Source: Candidatus Faecousia excrementipullorum (GTDB lineage: Bacteria; Bacillota; Clostridia; Oscillospirales; Oscillospiraceae). From it: a stretch of DNA of 43,337 bases. How positions within the stretch are numbered: the stretch's first letter is position 1; each line of letters starts with the position of its first letter. Under the pieces are notes generated by a model, which searched no databases, was not told the origin of the DNA, and was given only the letters and a program-made list of their open reading frames with translations. A program made the position numbers and the translations under genes. Of the stretch, positions 1-6,839 are shown in pieces. The DNA is taken from positions 1 to 43,337 of the forward strand of contig DVGG01000016.1 in the NCBI GenBank assembly GCA_018712825.1, given 5' to 3'.

Positions 1-63
1 AAAAGCTGGCTGCCGCGGAGCGGGATGGCTGTGTTCCCACGGAATTGATGCCCCGCTGTCCAA
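1..63. other. Non-rRNA sequence abutting the 16S fragment
   Basis: Reading the 16S gene leftwards, the match to the conserved 5' domain stops after the bases that read ACGATCAGTA on the minus strand (position 64). The expected continuation (GCC, then GGACTGAGAGG) is absent. The 63 bases here are unrelated to 16S. On the plus strand one frame is open and reads KLAAAERDGCVPTELMPRCP, which loosely recalls the region before a CxxC zinc site in Sir2-type deacetylases; this is a guess, because other frames are open too. A chimeric contig end is the simplest explanation. Confidence 0.7.
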
Positions 64-349
<286 letters not shown>

Positions 350-547
350 TTGTATCTTAAAGCCTTGCGGCCTTAAAATCAATGTTTTGAATAATCTGCT
401 CTTAGCATTTATTACTCAAGAATTTTCGTTGGCTGTTTTTTCGCTTACGCTTAAACAATCCATTAATTGTCCAAGGTGTTTTGTTCGTCTTTGCGTTATT
501 CAATTTACAAGGTACAACTTATCGCTCCCTTGCGGGTTAGCTTGCTT
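350..547 (-). other. 16S rRNA leader region
   Basis: This is the untranslated leader between rrn promoter P2 and the 16S 5' end. It is AT-rich and holds a small hairpin (GCCGCAAGGC) just ahead of the mature end. No protein-coding gene is credible here. A short open frame on the plus strand has no RBS and runs through the promoters. Confidence 0.6.
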
Positions 548-576
548 ATTCTATCACAGAAGCTTTCCTTTGTCAA
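548..576 (-). promoter_or_regulatory. rrn promoter P2
   Basis: On the minus strand: -35 TTGACA (576-571), 17-bp spacer, -10 TAGAAT (553-548). It is near-consensus sigma-A and points towards the 16S gene. Confidence 0.85.
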
Positions 577-676
577 GAACTTTTTTCATCTTTTTTCAAG
601 ATTTTTTTCGTTCTTTTCATCCGCAGGTTAACTTTCTGATCTCTTTCGCTCACTCCCTTGCGGAAGCAGCTTGCAT

Positions 677-705
677 ATAATACCACCCCGGTTTCCATTT
701 GTCAA
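677..705 (-). promoter_or_regulatory. rrn promoter P1
   Basis: On the minus strand: -35 TTGACA (705-700), 17-bp spacer, -10 TATTAT (682-677). Together with P2 it forms the tandem promoter pair typical of rRNA operons. It starts just after the terminator that closes the CBS gene. Confidence 0.85.
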
Positions 706-747
706 GGATTATTTTTGCTTTTTTTCAAAAATTTTTGCAGGCCTTGA

Positions 748-781
748 AAAAGCTGGAAATCCCTCCGGTTTTCCAGCTTTT
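748..781 (-). terminator. Terminator after the CBS-domain gene
   Basis: Inverted repeat with an 11-bp stem (AAAAGCTGGAA / TTCCAGCTTTT), followed on the minus strand by a T-run. It lies 9 bases past the CBS stop codon and insulates the rRNA promoters from upstream transcription. Confidence 0.85.
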
Positions 782-790
782 CCCGAACTT

Positions 791-1222
791 TTACTCTCCC
801 TGGGTGATGCCGCTGGTGATGTCTGCCAGGGCATCCGCCGCATCCATGACGCTCTCATCCCGGGCTGCCAGATCCCCCAGGCTTACCATGCCACGGAGCT
901 TTCCGGCCTCCACCACCGGCAGCCGCCGCACCTGCTTCCGACCCATATAATGGGCCGCCACCCCCGCCTCCATATCCGGGGCTACCGTCAGCACCCGGCC
1001 GGTCATCACCTCTTCCACCCGGGTATTGCCGGGGGTCTTGCCGGTGGCCAGGCACCGGGTCACCAGGTCCCGGTCCGTCACCAGGCCGCAAAGGGTGCCG
1101 TCAGCCTTACACACCGGCAAAATTCCGATATTGTACCGGGCCAGCACCCGGGCCGCCACCTCCACCGACTCTCCCTTCCGGACGGAAATGGCAGGTGTTG
1201 ACATAATCTGTTCCACTTTCAT
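791..1222 (-). CDS. CBS-domain-pair protein
   Basis: A 143-residue cytoplasmic protein made of two CBS motifs and little else: one at about residues 7-65 (starting IMSTPAISV, containing GLVTDRDLVTR) and one at about 73-128 (EVMTGRVLTV, GMVSLGDLA). CBS pairs (Bateman modules) usually bind adenosyl nucleotides such as AMP, ATP or SAM and act as energy or ionic-strength sensors; the ligand and partner here are unknown. The start is the ATG at 1222, with AAAGGAGG 7 bases upstream; a longer frame reaching 1315 would run through the glyS terminator and is unlikely. The SD lies inside a short CCCTCC/GGAGGG hairpin, so initiation may be structure-controlled. It follows glyS but is separated from it by a terminator. 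Stand-alone CBS pairs are common in Clostridia. Confidence 0.88.
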   Translation of the reverse strand: MKVEQIMSTPAISVRKGESVEVAARVLARYNIGILPVCKADGTLCGLVTDRDLVTRCLATGKTPGNTRVEEVMTGRVLTVAPDMEAGVAAHYMGRKQVRRLPVVEAGKLRGMVSLGDLAARDESVMDAADALADITSGITQGE

Positions 1223-1228
1223 GGAAAT

Positions 1229-1243
1229 CCCTCCTTTGGAGGG
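1229..1243 (-). promoter_or_regulatory. Hairpin that hides the CBS-gene RBS
   Basis: On the minus strand CCCTCC-AAA-GGAGGG forms a 6-bp stem with a 3-nt loop, and the right arm is the Shine-Dalgarno of the CBS gene. It is seen directly; a role in regulating translation is inferred. Confidence 0.5.
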
Positions 1244-1270
1244 GAGTATGCCCGGATTTTTCCAAAAGTA

Positions 1271-1298
1271 TACCCCCTTCCCAAACAGGAAGGGGGTA
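1271..1298 (-). terminator. Terminator after glyS
   Basis: Perfect 11-bp inverted repeat (TACCCCCTTCC / GGAAGGGGGTA) with a 6-nt loop, five bases past the glyS stop codon. On the minus strand only a short interrupted T-run (ATACTTTTGG) follows, so readthrough into the CBS gene is possible. Confidence 0.75.
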
Positions 1299-1302
1299 AT
1301 CT

Positions 1303-2730
1303 TTAGAAGCGGCACTTCTCCGCAATATAGGCTTTCAGCTCGCTGATGGGGATGCGCACCTGCTCCATGGTGTCCCGATCCCGGACGGTGACGCAGTTGT
1401 CGGCGGGGCTGTTCTCATCGCCCACGGTCTGGAAGTCCACGGTGATGCACAGGGGGGTGCCGATTTCGTCCTCCCGGCGGTAACGCTTGCCGATGGAGCC
1501 GGCATCGTCGAAGTCCACCATAAAGTCCTTCCGCAGCTCCCGGTAGATCTCCTCTGCCTTGGGAGAGAGCTTTTTGCTCAGGGGCAGCACAGCGGCCTTG
1601 AAGGGTGCCAGAGCCGGATGGAGCCGCAGCACGGTGCGGATGTCCGGGTTGCCCTTCTTGTCCTGGCCCACCACTTCCTCATCGTAGGCCTCGCACAGGA
1701 AGGCCAGAGCCACCCGGTCGCAGCCCAGGGAGGGCTCAATGACATAGGGGATATAGTGCTCCCCCTTCTCCTGGTCGAAGTACTCCAGGCTCTTGCCGCT
1801 GGCCTCCTGATGGCGGCCCAGGTCGTAGTTGGTACGGTCGGCAATGCCCCACAGCTCGCCCCAGCCGCCGCCGAAGGGGAACTGGTACTCGATGTCCGTG
1901 GTAGCCCGGGAGTAGAAGGCCAGCTCTGCCGGCTCATGGTCCCGCAGCCGCAGGCTCTCTTCCTTGATGCCCAGGCTCAGGAGCCAATTCTTGCAGAAGT
2001 CCTTCCAGTAGGCGAACCATTCCAGGTCGGTGCCGGGCTGGCAGAAGAATTCGCACTCCATCTGCTCAAACTCCCGGGTACGGAAGGTGAAGTTGCCGGG
2101 GGTAATCTCGTTCCGGAAGGCCTTGCCCACCTGGCACACGCCGAAGGGAAGCTTCTTCCGGGTGGTACGCTGAATGTTGGCGAAGTTCACGAAAATGCCC
2201 TGGGCAGTCTCCGGCCGCAGGTAGCAGGTGGAGGCGCTGTCCTCGGTGACGCCGATTTTGGTCTGGAACATGAGGTTGAACTTCCGGATGGAGGTGAAAT
2301 GGTGCTTGCCGCAGTTGGGGCAGACCACGTCCTCGTGCTCTGCGATGAAGGCGTCCATCTCCTCAAAGCTCATGGCGTCCACATTCACGCCCTGTCCGGA
2401 GGGAGCGGCCTCGATGAGCTTGTCCGCCCGCTGCCGGGCGCCGCAGCCCTTGCAGTCCACCAGGGGGTCAGAGAAGCTGCCCACGTGGCCGGTGGTAATC
2501 CAGGTCTGGGGATTCATAAGGATTGCCGCATCCAGTCCCACATTATAGTCAGACTCCTGCACAAACTTCTTCAGCCATGCCTTTTTCACGTTGTTCTTGA
2601 ACTCCACACCCAGAGGGCCGTAGTCCCAGGCGTTGGCCAGGCCGCCGTAAATCTCGGAGCCGGCGTAGACGAAGCCGCGGTTTTTGCACAGGTTTACAAT
2701 CATATCCAGGGTCTTTTCGCTGTTTTTCAT
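1303..2730 (-). CDS. glyS: Glycine--tRNA ligase (single-chain, alpha2 type)
   Basis: This class II aminoacyl-tRNA synthetase of 475 residues charges tRNA-Gly. It is the eukaryote/archaea-like dimeric form, not the alpha2beta2 GlyQ/GlyS form. Visible features are an N-terminal catalytic start ([20 protein letters not shown]), a zinc-knuckle insertion with C93, C96, C137 and C140, motif 2 around residues 196-225 (GKAFRNEI, then [11 protein letters not shown]), motif 3 with [11 protein letters not shown], and a C-terminal anticodon-binding domain. The start ATG at 2730 has GTGGAGG eight bases upstream. It has its own promoter, whose -35 overlaps the end of the plsC-like gene. No T-box leader fits in the short upstream gap, so tRNA-sensing control is not seen. 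Confidence 0.97.
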   Translation of the reverse strand: MKNSEKTLDMIVNLCKNRGFVYAGSEIYGGLANAWDYGPLGVEFKNNVKKAWLKKFVQESDYNVGLDAAILMNPQTWITTGHVGSFSDPLVDCKGCGARQRADKLIEAAPSGQGVNVDAMSFEEMDAFIAEHEDVVCPNCGKHHFTSIRKFNLMFQTKIGVTEDSASTCYLRPETAQGIFVNFANIQRTTRKKLPFGVCQVGKAFRNEITPGNFTFRTREFEQMECEFFCQPGTDLEWFAYWKDFCKNWLLSLGIKEESLRLRDHEPAELAFYSRATTDIEYQFPFGGGWGELWGIADRTNYDLGRHQEASGKSLEYFDQEKGEHYIPYVIEPSLGCDRVALAFLCEAYDEEVVGQDKKGNPDIRTVLRLHPALAPFKAAVLPLSKKLSPKAEEIYRELRKDFMVDFDDAGSIGKRYRREDEIGTPLCITVDFQTVGDENSPADNCVTVRDRDTMEQVRIPISELKAYIAEKCRF

Positions 2731-2763
2731 AGTTCATCCTCCACTTTGGGATAATTTGTTCTT

Positions 2764-2792
2764 ATTATATCGGGGTATAAGCCCAAAATCAA
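2764..2792 (-). promoter_or_regulatory. Promoter of glyS
   Basis: On the minus strand: -35 TTGATT (2792-2787), 17-bp spacer, -10 TATAAT (2769-2764). The -35 overlaps the stop codon of the upstream acyltransferase gene. Confidence 0.8.
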
Positions 2793-3634
2793 GATTCTTC
2801 TCCGGACTGGAGCACATTTTCCGGCCCCAGATCCTGGGCCATCATGTGGTGCACCAGGTTGCCGATGTCCACCGTCGTCAGGCCCTTCTGGGCCTCGGGG
2901 TAGAGGATTCCCACCAGGTGGAGGTGGACATGGGTTTTCTTCAGCCGGGCTGCGTTGCGGAACACCTGCTGGGTGTTTTGCAGGGTGCAGACCACAATGG
3001 GCACCTGGGCCTTCTGGGCAATCTTGAACACCCCGTTGCGGAAGGGATGGAGCTTGCCGTCCAGGCTGGTGTAGCCCTCCGGGAACACGGCGATGGAGGC
3101 CTTATCCTCCTTGATGATGTTGATGCAGTTGATGATGGTTTTCAGGGCCTCCCGGTCGTTTTCCCGGTTGATGGACTGGCACAGAATCTTGTGCATCAGC
3201 TTGCCCACCAGGAACAGCCGTTCATTTTCCCGCTTGGTGATAAAGGCCAGCTGGCTGTTGGCAAAGCTGCCAATGAGAATCACCGGGTCCATCACGCTCA
3301 GATGGTTGCACACCAGCAGGAATCTGCCCTTTTTCAGCATGGTTTCCAGGCCGTCGGTGTGCAGCTCCACCCGCAGCACCGGCTTGGCAGCAATGGCCAC
3401 GGCGGTAATCAGGCGGCGGTAGAAGGTACTGTCCTCCTGCTGGGGCTTTTTGGGGTCCACGCACCAGGCCAGCACCACCAGCAGCAAAAAGAGCCCCAGC
3501 CACAGTCCCAGGGCAACGCCAACGAAGCTCACCGGCAGCACCCAGAGCCATTGCAGCGACAAAAAGCTTCCGGTTGCGGCGGTCACAATCAGCCCCGCCA
3601 CCAGAGCCAGGGCAAAAATACCAGAAAATAGCAT
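2789..3634 (-). CDS. PlsC-like 1-acyl-glycerol-3-phosphate acyltransferase family protein
   Basis: A 281-residue membrane acyltransferase. The N-terminus has two hydrophobic segments (about residues 3-22 and 28-58), followed by an LPLAT domain with the catalytic H-x4-D motif at H111-D116 (NHLSVMD) and the FPEG substrate motif at 184-187. Family members transfer acyl groups to lysophosphatidate. Its place at the end of an aminotransferase/phosphoglycosyl-transferase operon also allows acylation of a glycan or glycolipid; which is true cannot be read from sequence. The start ATG at 3634 has GGAGG seven bases upstream and lies 16 bases after the sugar-transferase stop. No terminator follows, so some readthrough into glyS is possible. 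Confidence 0.88.
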   Translation of the reverse strand: MLFSGIFALALVAGLIVTAATGSFLSLQWLWVLPVSFVGVALGLWLGLFLLLVVLAWCVDPKKPQQEDSTFYRRLITAVAIAAKPVLRVELHTDGLETMLKKGRFLLVCNHLSVMDPVILIGSFANSQLAFITKRENERLFLVGKLMHKILCQSINRENDREALKTIINCINIIKEDKASIAVFPEGYTSLDGKLHPFRNGVFKIAQKAQVPIVVCTLQNTQQVFRNAARLKKTHVHLHLVGILYPEAQKGLTTVDIGNLVHHMMAQDLGPENVLQSGEES

Positions 3635-3650
3635 TGTCTTTCCTCCAAAA

Positions 3651-4352
3651 TCAGGAATGGGTGTATTCTTTCCCCAGCATTGCCAGGAAGGTCATGCCCA
3701 TAATTTTGATGTCCTTAAAAAAGCCGAAGCTGCGGATGCCCTCTAAGTTATAGCGCATCTTTCCCGGAAGAATCTTCTCCACATAGACCCGGTCTGAATC
3801 CTCCGCGCCATTCAGCAGCCGCTCCTCATCCTTATAATAAATACTGGTGAGGCTGGTAACCCCCGCCGGCAGCAGGAAGGTGGCCAGCATCTCCGGGGTG
3901 TAGCTGGCGGCATACTTGGGAACCTCCGGCCGGGTGCCCACGAAGGTCATGGTGCCCCGGAACACATCCAGAAGCTGCCCGATTTCATCCAGCCGGCACT
4001 TGCGGATGACCCTTCCCACCCGGGTAATCCGGCTGTCGCCCCCCACCGTCACCTGGGAGCCTTTGTCCGCCCCCTGAACCATGGTGCGGAACTTGAAAAT
4101 CCGAAAGGGCTTGCCGTACTGGGTCAGCCGCACCTGGCGGTAGAACACCGGCCCGGGGGAGTCCAGCTTGATGACAACCGCCAGCACCAGAAACACCGGG
4201 GACAGAAGCACCAGCATCACCGCCGACACTCCAATGTCAAACAGCCGCTTGCACAGAAGGCTTCCTCGCTTCTTGGAAAGAATGTCATAGTATTCCCGCA
4301 CCTGAGGGGTCTGCATGGCTGCCGGCAAGGCCTCCCATTTTACAAGCCGCAT
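3651..4352 (-). CDS. Sugar transferase (monotopic phosphoglycosyl transferase)
   Basis: A 233-residue bacterial sugar transferase (Pfam Bac_transf; PglC/WcaJ-type catalytic core). Such enzymes move a phospho-sugar from a UDP-sugar to undecaprenyl phosphate and so start glycan assembly at the cytoplasmic face. Seen here: a re-entrant hydrophobic helix at about 41-62, the DSPGPVFYRQ motif, FKFRTM, the catalytic Asp-Glu pair D122-E123, and FVGTRPE near 137-143. The short length means only the catalytic domain, without the four-helix N-terminus of WbaP/WcaJ. The start ATG at 4352 has AAAGGAG upstream and overlaps the end of the DegT gene by 13 bases, so translation is probably coupled. The sugar is unknown; the DegT partner suggests an amino sugar. 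Confidence 0.92.
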   Translation of the reverse strand: MRLVKWEALPAAMQTPQVREYYDILSKKRGSLLCKRLFDIGVSAVMLVLLSPVFLVLAVVIKLDSPGPVFYRQVRLTQYGKPFRIFKFRTMVQGADKGSQVTVGGDSRITRVGRVIRKCRLDEIGQLLDVFRGTMTFVGTRPEVPKYAASYTPEMLATFLLPAGVTSLTSIYYKDEERLLNGAEDSDRVYVEKILPGKMRYNLEGIRSFGFFKDIKIMGMTFLAMLGKEYTHS

Positions 4353-5554
4353 GGCAGATACTCCTTTACAATCCGGCAGAAATGCTCCACCAGGTACTGA
4401 GCCTGAACATCTGTCAGGCAGGTGTGCAGGGGCAGGGTAATCTCCCGGGCAAAGTGGCTGTAGGCGTTGGGGAAATCCTGAATGTCAAAGCCCAGATTCT
4501 TGTAAGCCGTGAGCAGGGGCAAGGGCTTGTAGTGGACGTTGGCGGCAATCCCCGCCTCTGCCAGCTTCACAATGATCTCCTGCCGCTGCTGGGGGGTAAT
4601 GCCGGGAATCCGGGTAATATACAGGTGGCCGGAGCTTTCATAGCTTTCCGTATAGTGGGGCAGCACCTCCACCCCCAGGGGCCGGAAGGCGGCATCGTAC
4701 CGGGCAATCAAATCTTTTCTTCTTGCCAGCAGGGCGTCATACCGCTCCAGCTGGGCAAGACCGATGGCAGCCATGATGTCCGTCATGTTGCACTTGTACC
4801 AGGGGCCCAGCACATCGTACTCCCAGGCCCCCAGTTGGGTCTTGGCCAGGGCATCCTTGGACTGACCGTGCAGGCTCAGAAGCTGCAATTTGTGGTAAAT
4901 CTCCTCATCGGACACACCGGGGAAGGTTCTCCAGGTGAGGGCGCCCCCTTCTGCGGTGGTGAGATTCTTCACCGCATGGAAGCTGAAGCTGGTAAAGTCC
5001 CCGATACTTCCCACCGGGCGGCCTTCCCACACTGCGCCAAAAGCGTGGGCCGCATCCACGTTCACGCTGATGCGCCCCAGAGCCTCCTGCAAAGGGCTGT
5101 TGGGACGGAACAGGCTGCGCTTTCTTTCCACAATCTCAAAAATCCGCCGGTAGTCACAGGGGACGCCTGCCAAATCCACCGGGATAATGACCTTGGTCTT
5201 TTCCGTGATGGCCTTTTCCAGGGCATCATAGTCCATCTGGAGGCTGTCCTTCCGGCAGTCCACCATCACCAGCTTCGCCCCCACATGGCACACCACCGAT
5301 GCGGTGGCGGTATAGGTATAGGCCGGTACAATTACCTCATCCCCCGGGCCCACTTCCAGCAGCCGCAGGGCCATCTCGCCGCAGGCGGTCTGGGAATTGA
5401 GGCACACCGCCATAGGGGTGCCGCACCGGGCGGCAATTCTCCGTTCAAATTCCTTGGTTTTGGGGCCGGTGGTAATCCAGCCGGAGAGGATGGCCTCCGC
5501 CGCCGCCTGGGCCTCCGCCTGGGTCATATCCGGGGGAGAAAAAGAAATTTTCAT
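4340..5554 (-). CDS. DegT/DnrJ/EryC1/StrS family aminotransferase
   Basis: A PLP-dependent sugar aminotransferase of 404 residues. The family converts keto-sugar nucleotides to amino sugars. Visible motifs are SGWITTGPKTKEFE near the N-terminus, DAAHAFGA (the Asp that contacts the PLP pyridine nitrogen, about residue 167), and FSFHAVKNLTTAEGG with the Schiff-base Lys near residue 196. I chose the ATG at 5554 because GGAG sits nine bases upstream and the family's conserved N-terminus begins there (MKISFSPPD); the ATG at 5569 is an alternative that adds five residues. It has a strong promoter of its own. The 4,6-dehydratase that would make its substrate is not in this window. Confidence 0.92.
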   Translation of the reverse strand: MKISFSPPDMTQAEAQAAAEAILSGWITTGPKTKEFERRIAARCGTPMAVCLNSQTACGEMALRLLEVGPGDEVIVPAYTYTATASVVCHVGAKLVMVDCRKDSLQMDYDALEKAITEKTKVIIPVDLAGVPCDYRRIFEIVERKRSLFRPNSPLQEALGRISVNVDAAHAFGAVWEGRPVGSIGDFTSFSFHAVKNLTTAEGGALTWRTFPGVSDEEIYHKLQLLSLHGQSKDALAKTQLGAWEYDVLGPWYKCNMTDIMAAIGLAQLERYDALLARRKDLIARYDAAFRPLGVEVLPHYTESYESSGHLYITRIPGITPQQRQEIIVKLAEAGIAANVHYKPLPLLTAYKNLGFDIQDFPNAYSHFAREITLPLHTCLTDVQAQYLVEHFCRIVKEYLPCGL

Positions 5555-5620
5555 ATTCACTATCTCCATTTCCTGTCCTTCCGGTCATCCCAACGCCGGA
5601 AGGCAGACATATGTCAGAAT

Positions 5621-5649
5621 ATTATATCGCAGCATGGGAAAAAATGCAA
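5621..5649 (-). promoter_or_regulatory. Promoter of the DegT-sugar transferase-acyltransferase unit
   Basis: On the minus strand: -35 TTGCAT (5649-5644), 17-bp spacer, -10 TATAAT (5626-5621). It lies after the glf terminator, so DegT, the sugar transferase and the acyltransferase form a separate transcription unit. Confidence 0.8.
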
Positions 5650-5686
5650 GCAGACAGGCACAAACCGCCACAATTTTGCAGCAAAA

Positions 5687-5710
5687 CCCCGCAGCAAACT
5701 TGCTGCGGGG
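5687..5710 (-). terminator. Terminator after glf
   Basis: An 11-base palindromic arm pair (CCCCGCAGCAA / TTGCTGCGGGG), followed on the minus strand by TTTTGC. It starts 6 bases beyond the glf stop codon and closes the galactofuranose operon. Confidence 0.85.
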
Positions 5711-5716
5711 CTTTCC

Positions 5717-6838
5717 TCAGACAGATTCCTTCTCAAACCGCTCCATAGCGGAGAGGATGACGGCATCCATGTCGTAGTACTTGTACTCGCCCAGGCGGCC
5801 GCCGAAGATGATGTTGGGCTCCCGGTCTGCAAGAGCCTTGTACTTTCCGTACAGCTCCCCGTTTACCTGGTCGTTTACCGGGTAGTAGGGCTCGTCACCG
5901 GGCTTCCACTCGGAGCTGTATTCCCGGCTGATGATGGTCTTGGGCACATCGTTGCCATTGTCGTCCTTGCCGAACTGGAACCACTTGTGCTCAATGATTC
6001 GGGTGAAGGGGGTCTCCCGGTCGGTGTAATTCACCGCAGCATTGCCCTGGAAGTTGGGGCTGTCCAGAGTCTCCGTCTCAAACCGGACGGAGCGGTACTG
6101 GAGGTAACCCAGCTGATAGCCAAAGTAGGCGTCGATGGGACCGGTGTAGACCACCTTCTCCGCCAGGGCGTCCAGCTCCTCCTTGTGCTCCAGATAGTCA
6201 GTGTTCAGGCGCACCTCGATGCCCTCCAGCATGTTGGCAACCATCTTGGTATAGCCGCCCATGGGGATGCCCTGATAGAGGGCATTGAAGTAGTTGTTGT
6301 CAAAGGTCAGACGCACCGGCAGCCGCTTGATGATGAAAGCGGGCAAGTCCTTGCAGTCCCGGCCCCACTGCTTCTCCGTGTAGCCCTTGATGAGCTTCTC
6401 GTAAATGTCCCGGCCCACCAGAGAGATGGCCTGCTCCTCCAGGTTCCGGGGCTCGCCGGTAATCTCCCGGCGCTGCTGGGCAATCTTGGCCTCCGCCTCC
6501 TGGGGGGTGACCACACCCCACATCTTGTTGAAGGTATACATATTGAAGGGCATGGAGTACAGCTCACCCTTGTAATTGGCTACCGGGGAGTTGGTGAAGC
6601 GGTTAAACTCCGCAAAGTCCTGCAAAAAGTCCCAGACCTTCTTGCTGTTGGTGTGGAAGATATGGGCACCGTACTGGTGGACATGGATGCCCTCCTCCAG
6701 ATAGGTGTAGACATTGCCTGCAATGTGGTTCTTCTTTTCCACCACCAGGCACTTCTTCCCGGCCTTCTTGGCCAGGTTGGCAAACACCGCGCTGTAAAGA
6801 CCGGCGCCTACAAAAAGATAATCGTATTGCTTAGACAA
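5717..6838 (-). CDS. glf: UDP-galactopyranose mutase
   Basis: A flavoenzyme of 373 residues that interconverts UDP-galactopyranose and UDP-galactofuranose; it works only with reduced FAD. The FAD-binding fold is at the N-terminus (YLFVGAGLYSAVFA, then VVEKKNHIAGN), followed by HQYGAHIFHT, GYTEKQWG and a conserved C-terminal FGGRLGEYKYYDMD. The start is a TTG at 6838, one base after the stop of the preceding gene, with GGAGGT eight bases upstream; that RBS lies inside the last codons of the upstream gene. Longer frames starting at ATGs inside the upstream gene have no better RBS. Its neighbours (GlfT2-like transferase, redox/pyruvyl-transferase fusion) point to a galactofuranose-containing surface glycan. 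Confidence 0.95.
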   Translation of the reverse strand: MSKQYDYLFVGAGLYSAVFANLAKKAGKKCLVVEKKNHIAGNVYTYLEEGIHVHQYGAHIFHTNSKKVWDFLQDFAEFNRFTNSPVANYKGELYSMPFNMYTFNKMWGVVTPQEAEAKIAQQRREITGEPRNLEEQAISLVGRDIYEKLIKGYTEKQWGRDCKDLPAFIIKRLPVRLTFDNNYFNALYQGIPMGGYTKMVANMLEGIEVRLNTDYLEHKEELDALAEKVVYTGPIDAYFGYQLGYLQYRSVRFETETLDSPNFQGNAAVNYTDRETPFTRIIEHKWFQFGKDDNGNDVPKTIISREYSSEWKPGDEPYYPVNDQVNGELYGKYKALADREPNIIFGGRLGEYKYYDMDAVILSAMERFEKESV

Positions 6839-6839
6839 A

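Noticed and set aside
2731-2788. T-box riboswitch ahead of glyS
   Set aside because: The leader is only about 30 nt and contains neither a specifier stem nor the T-box sequence.
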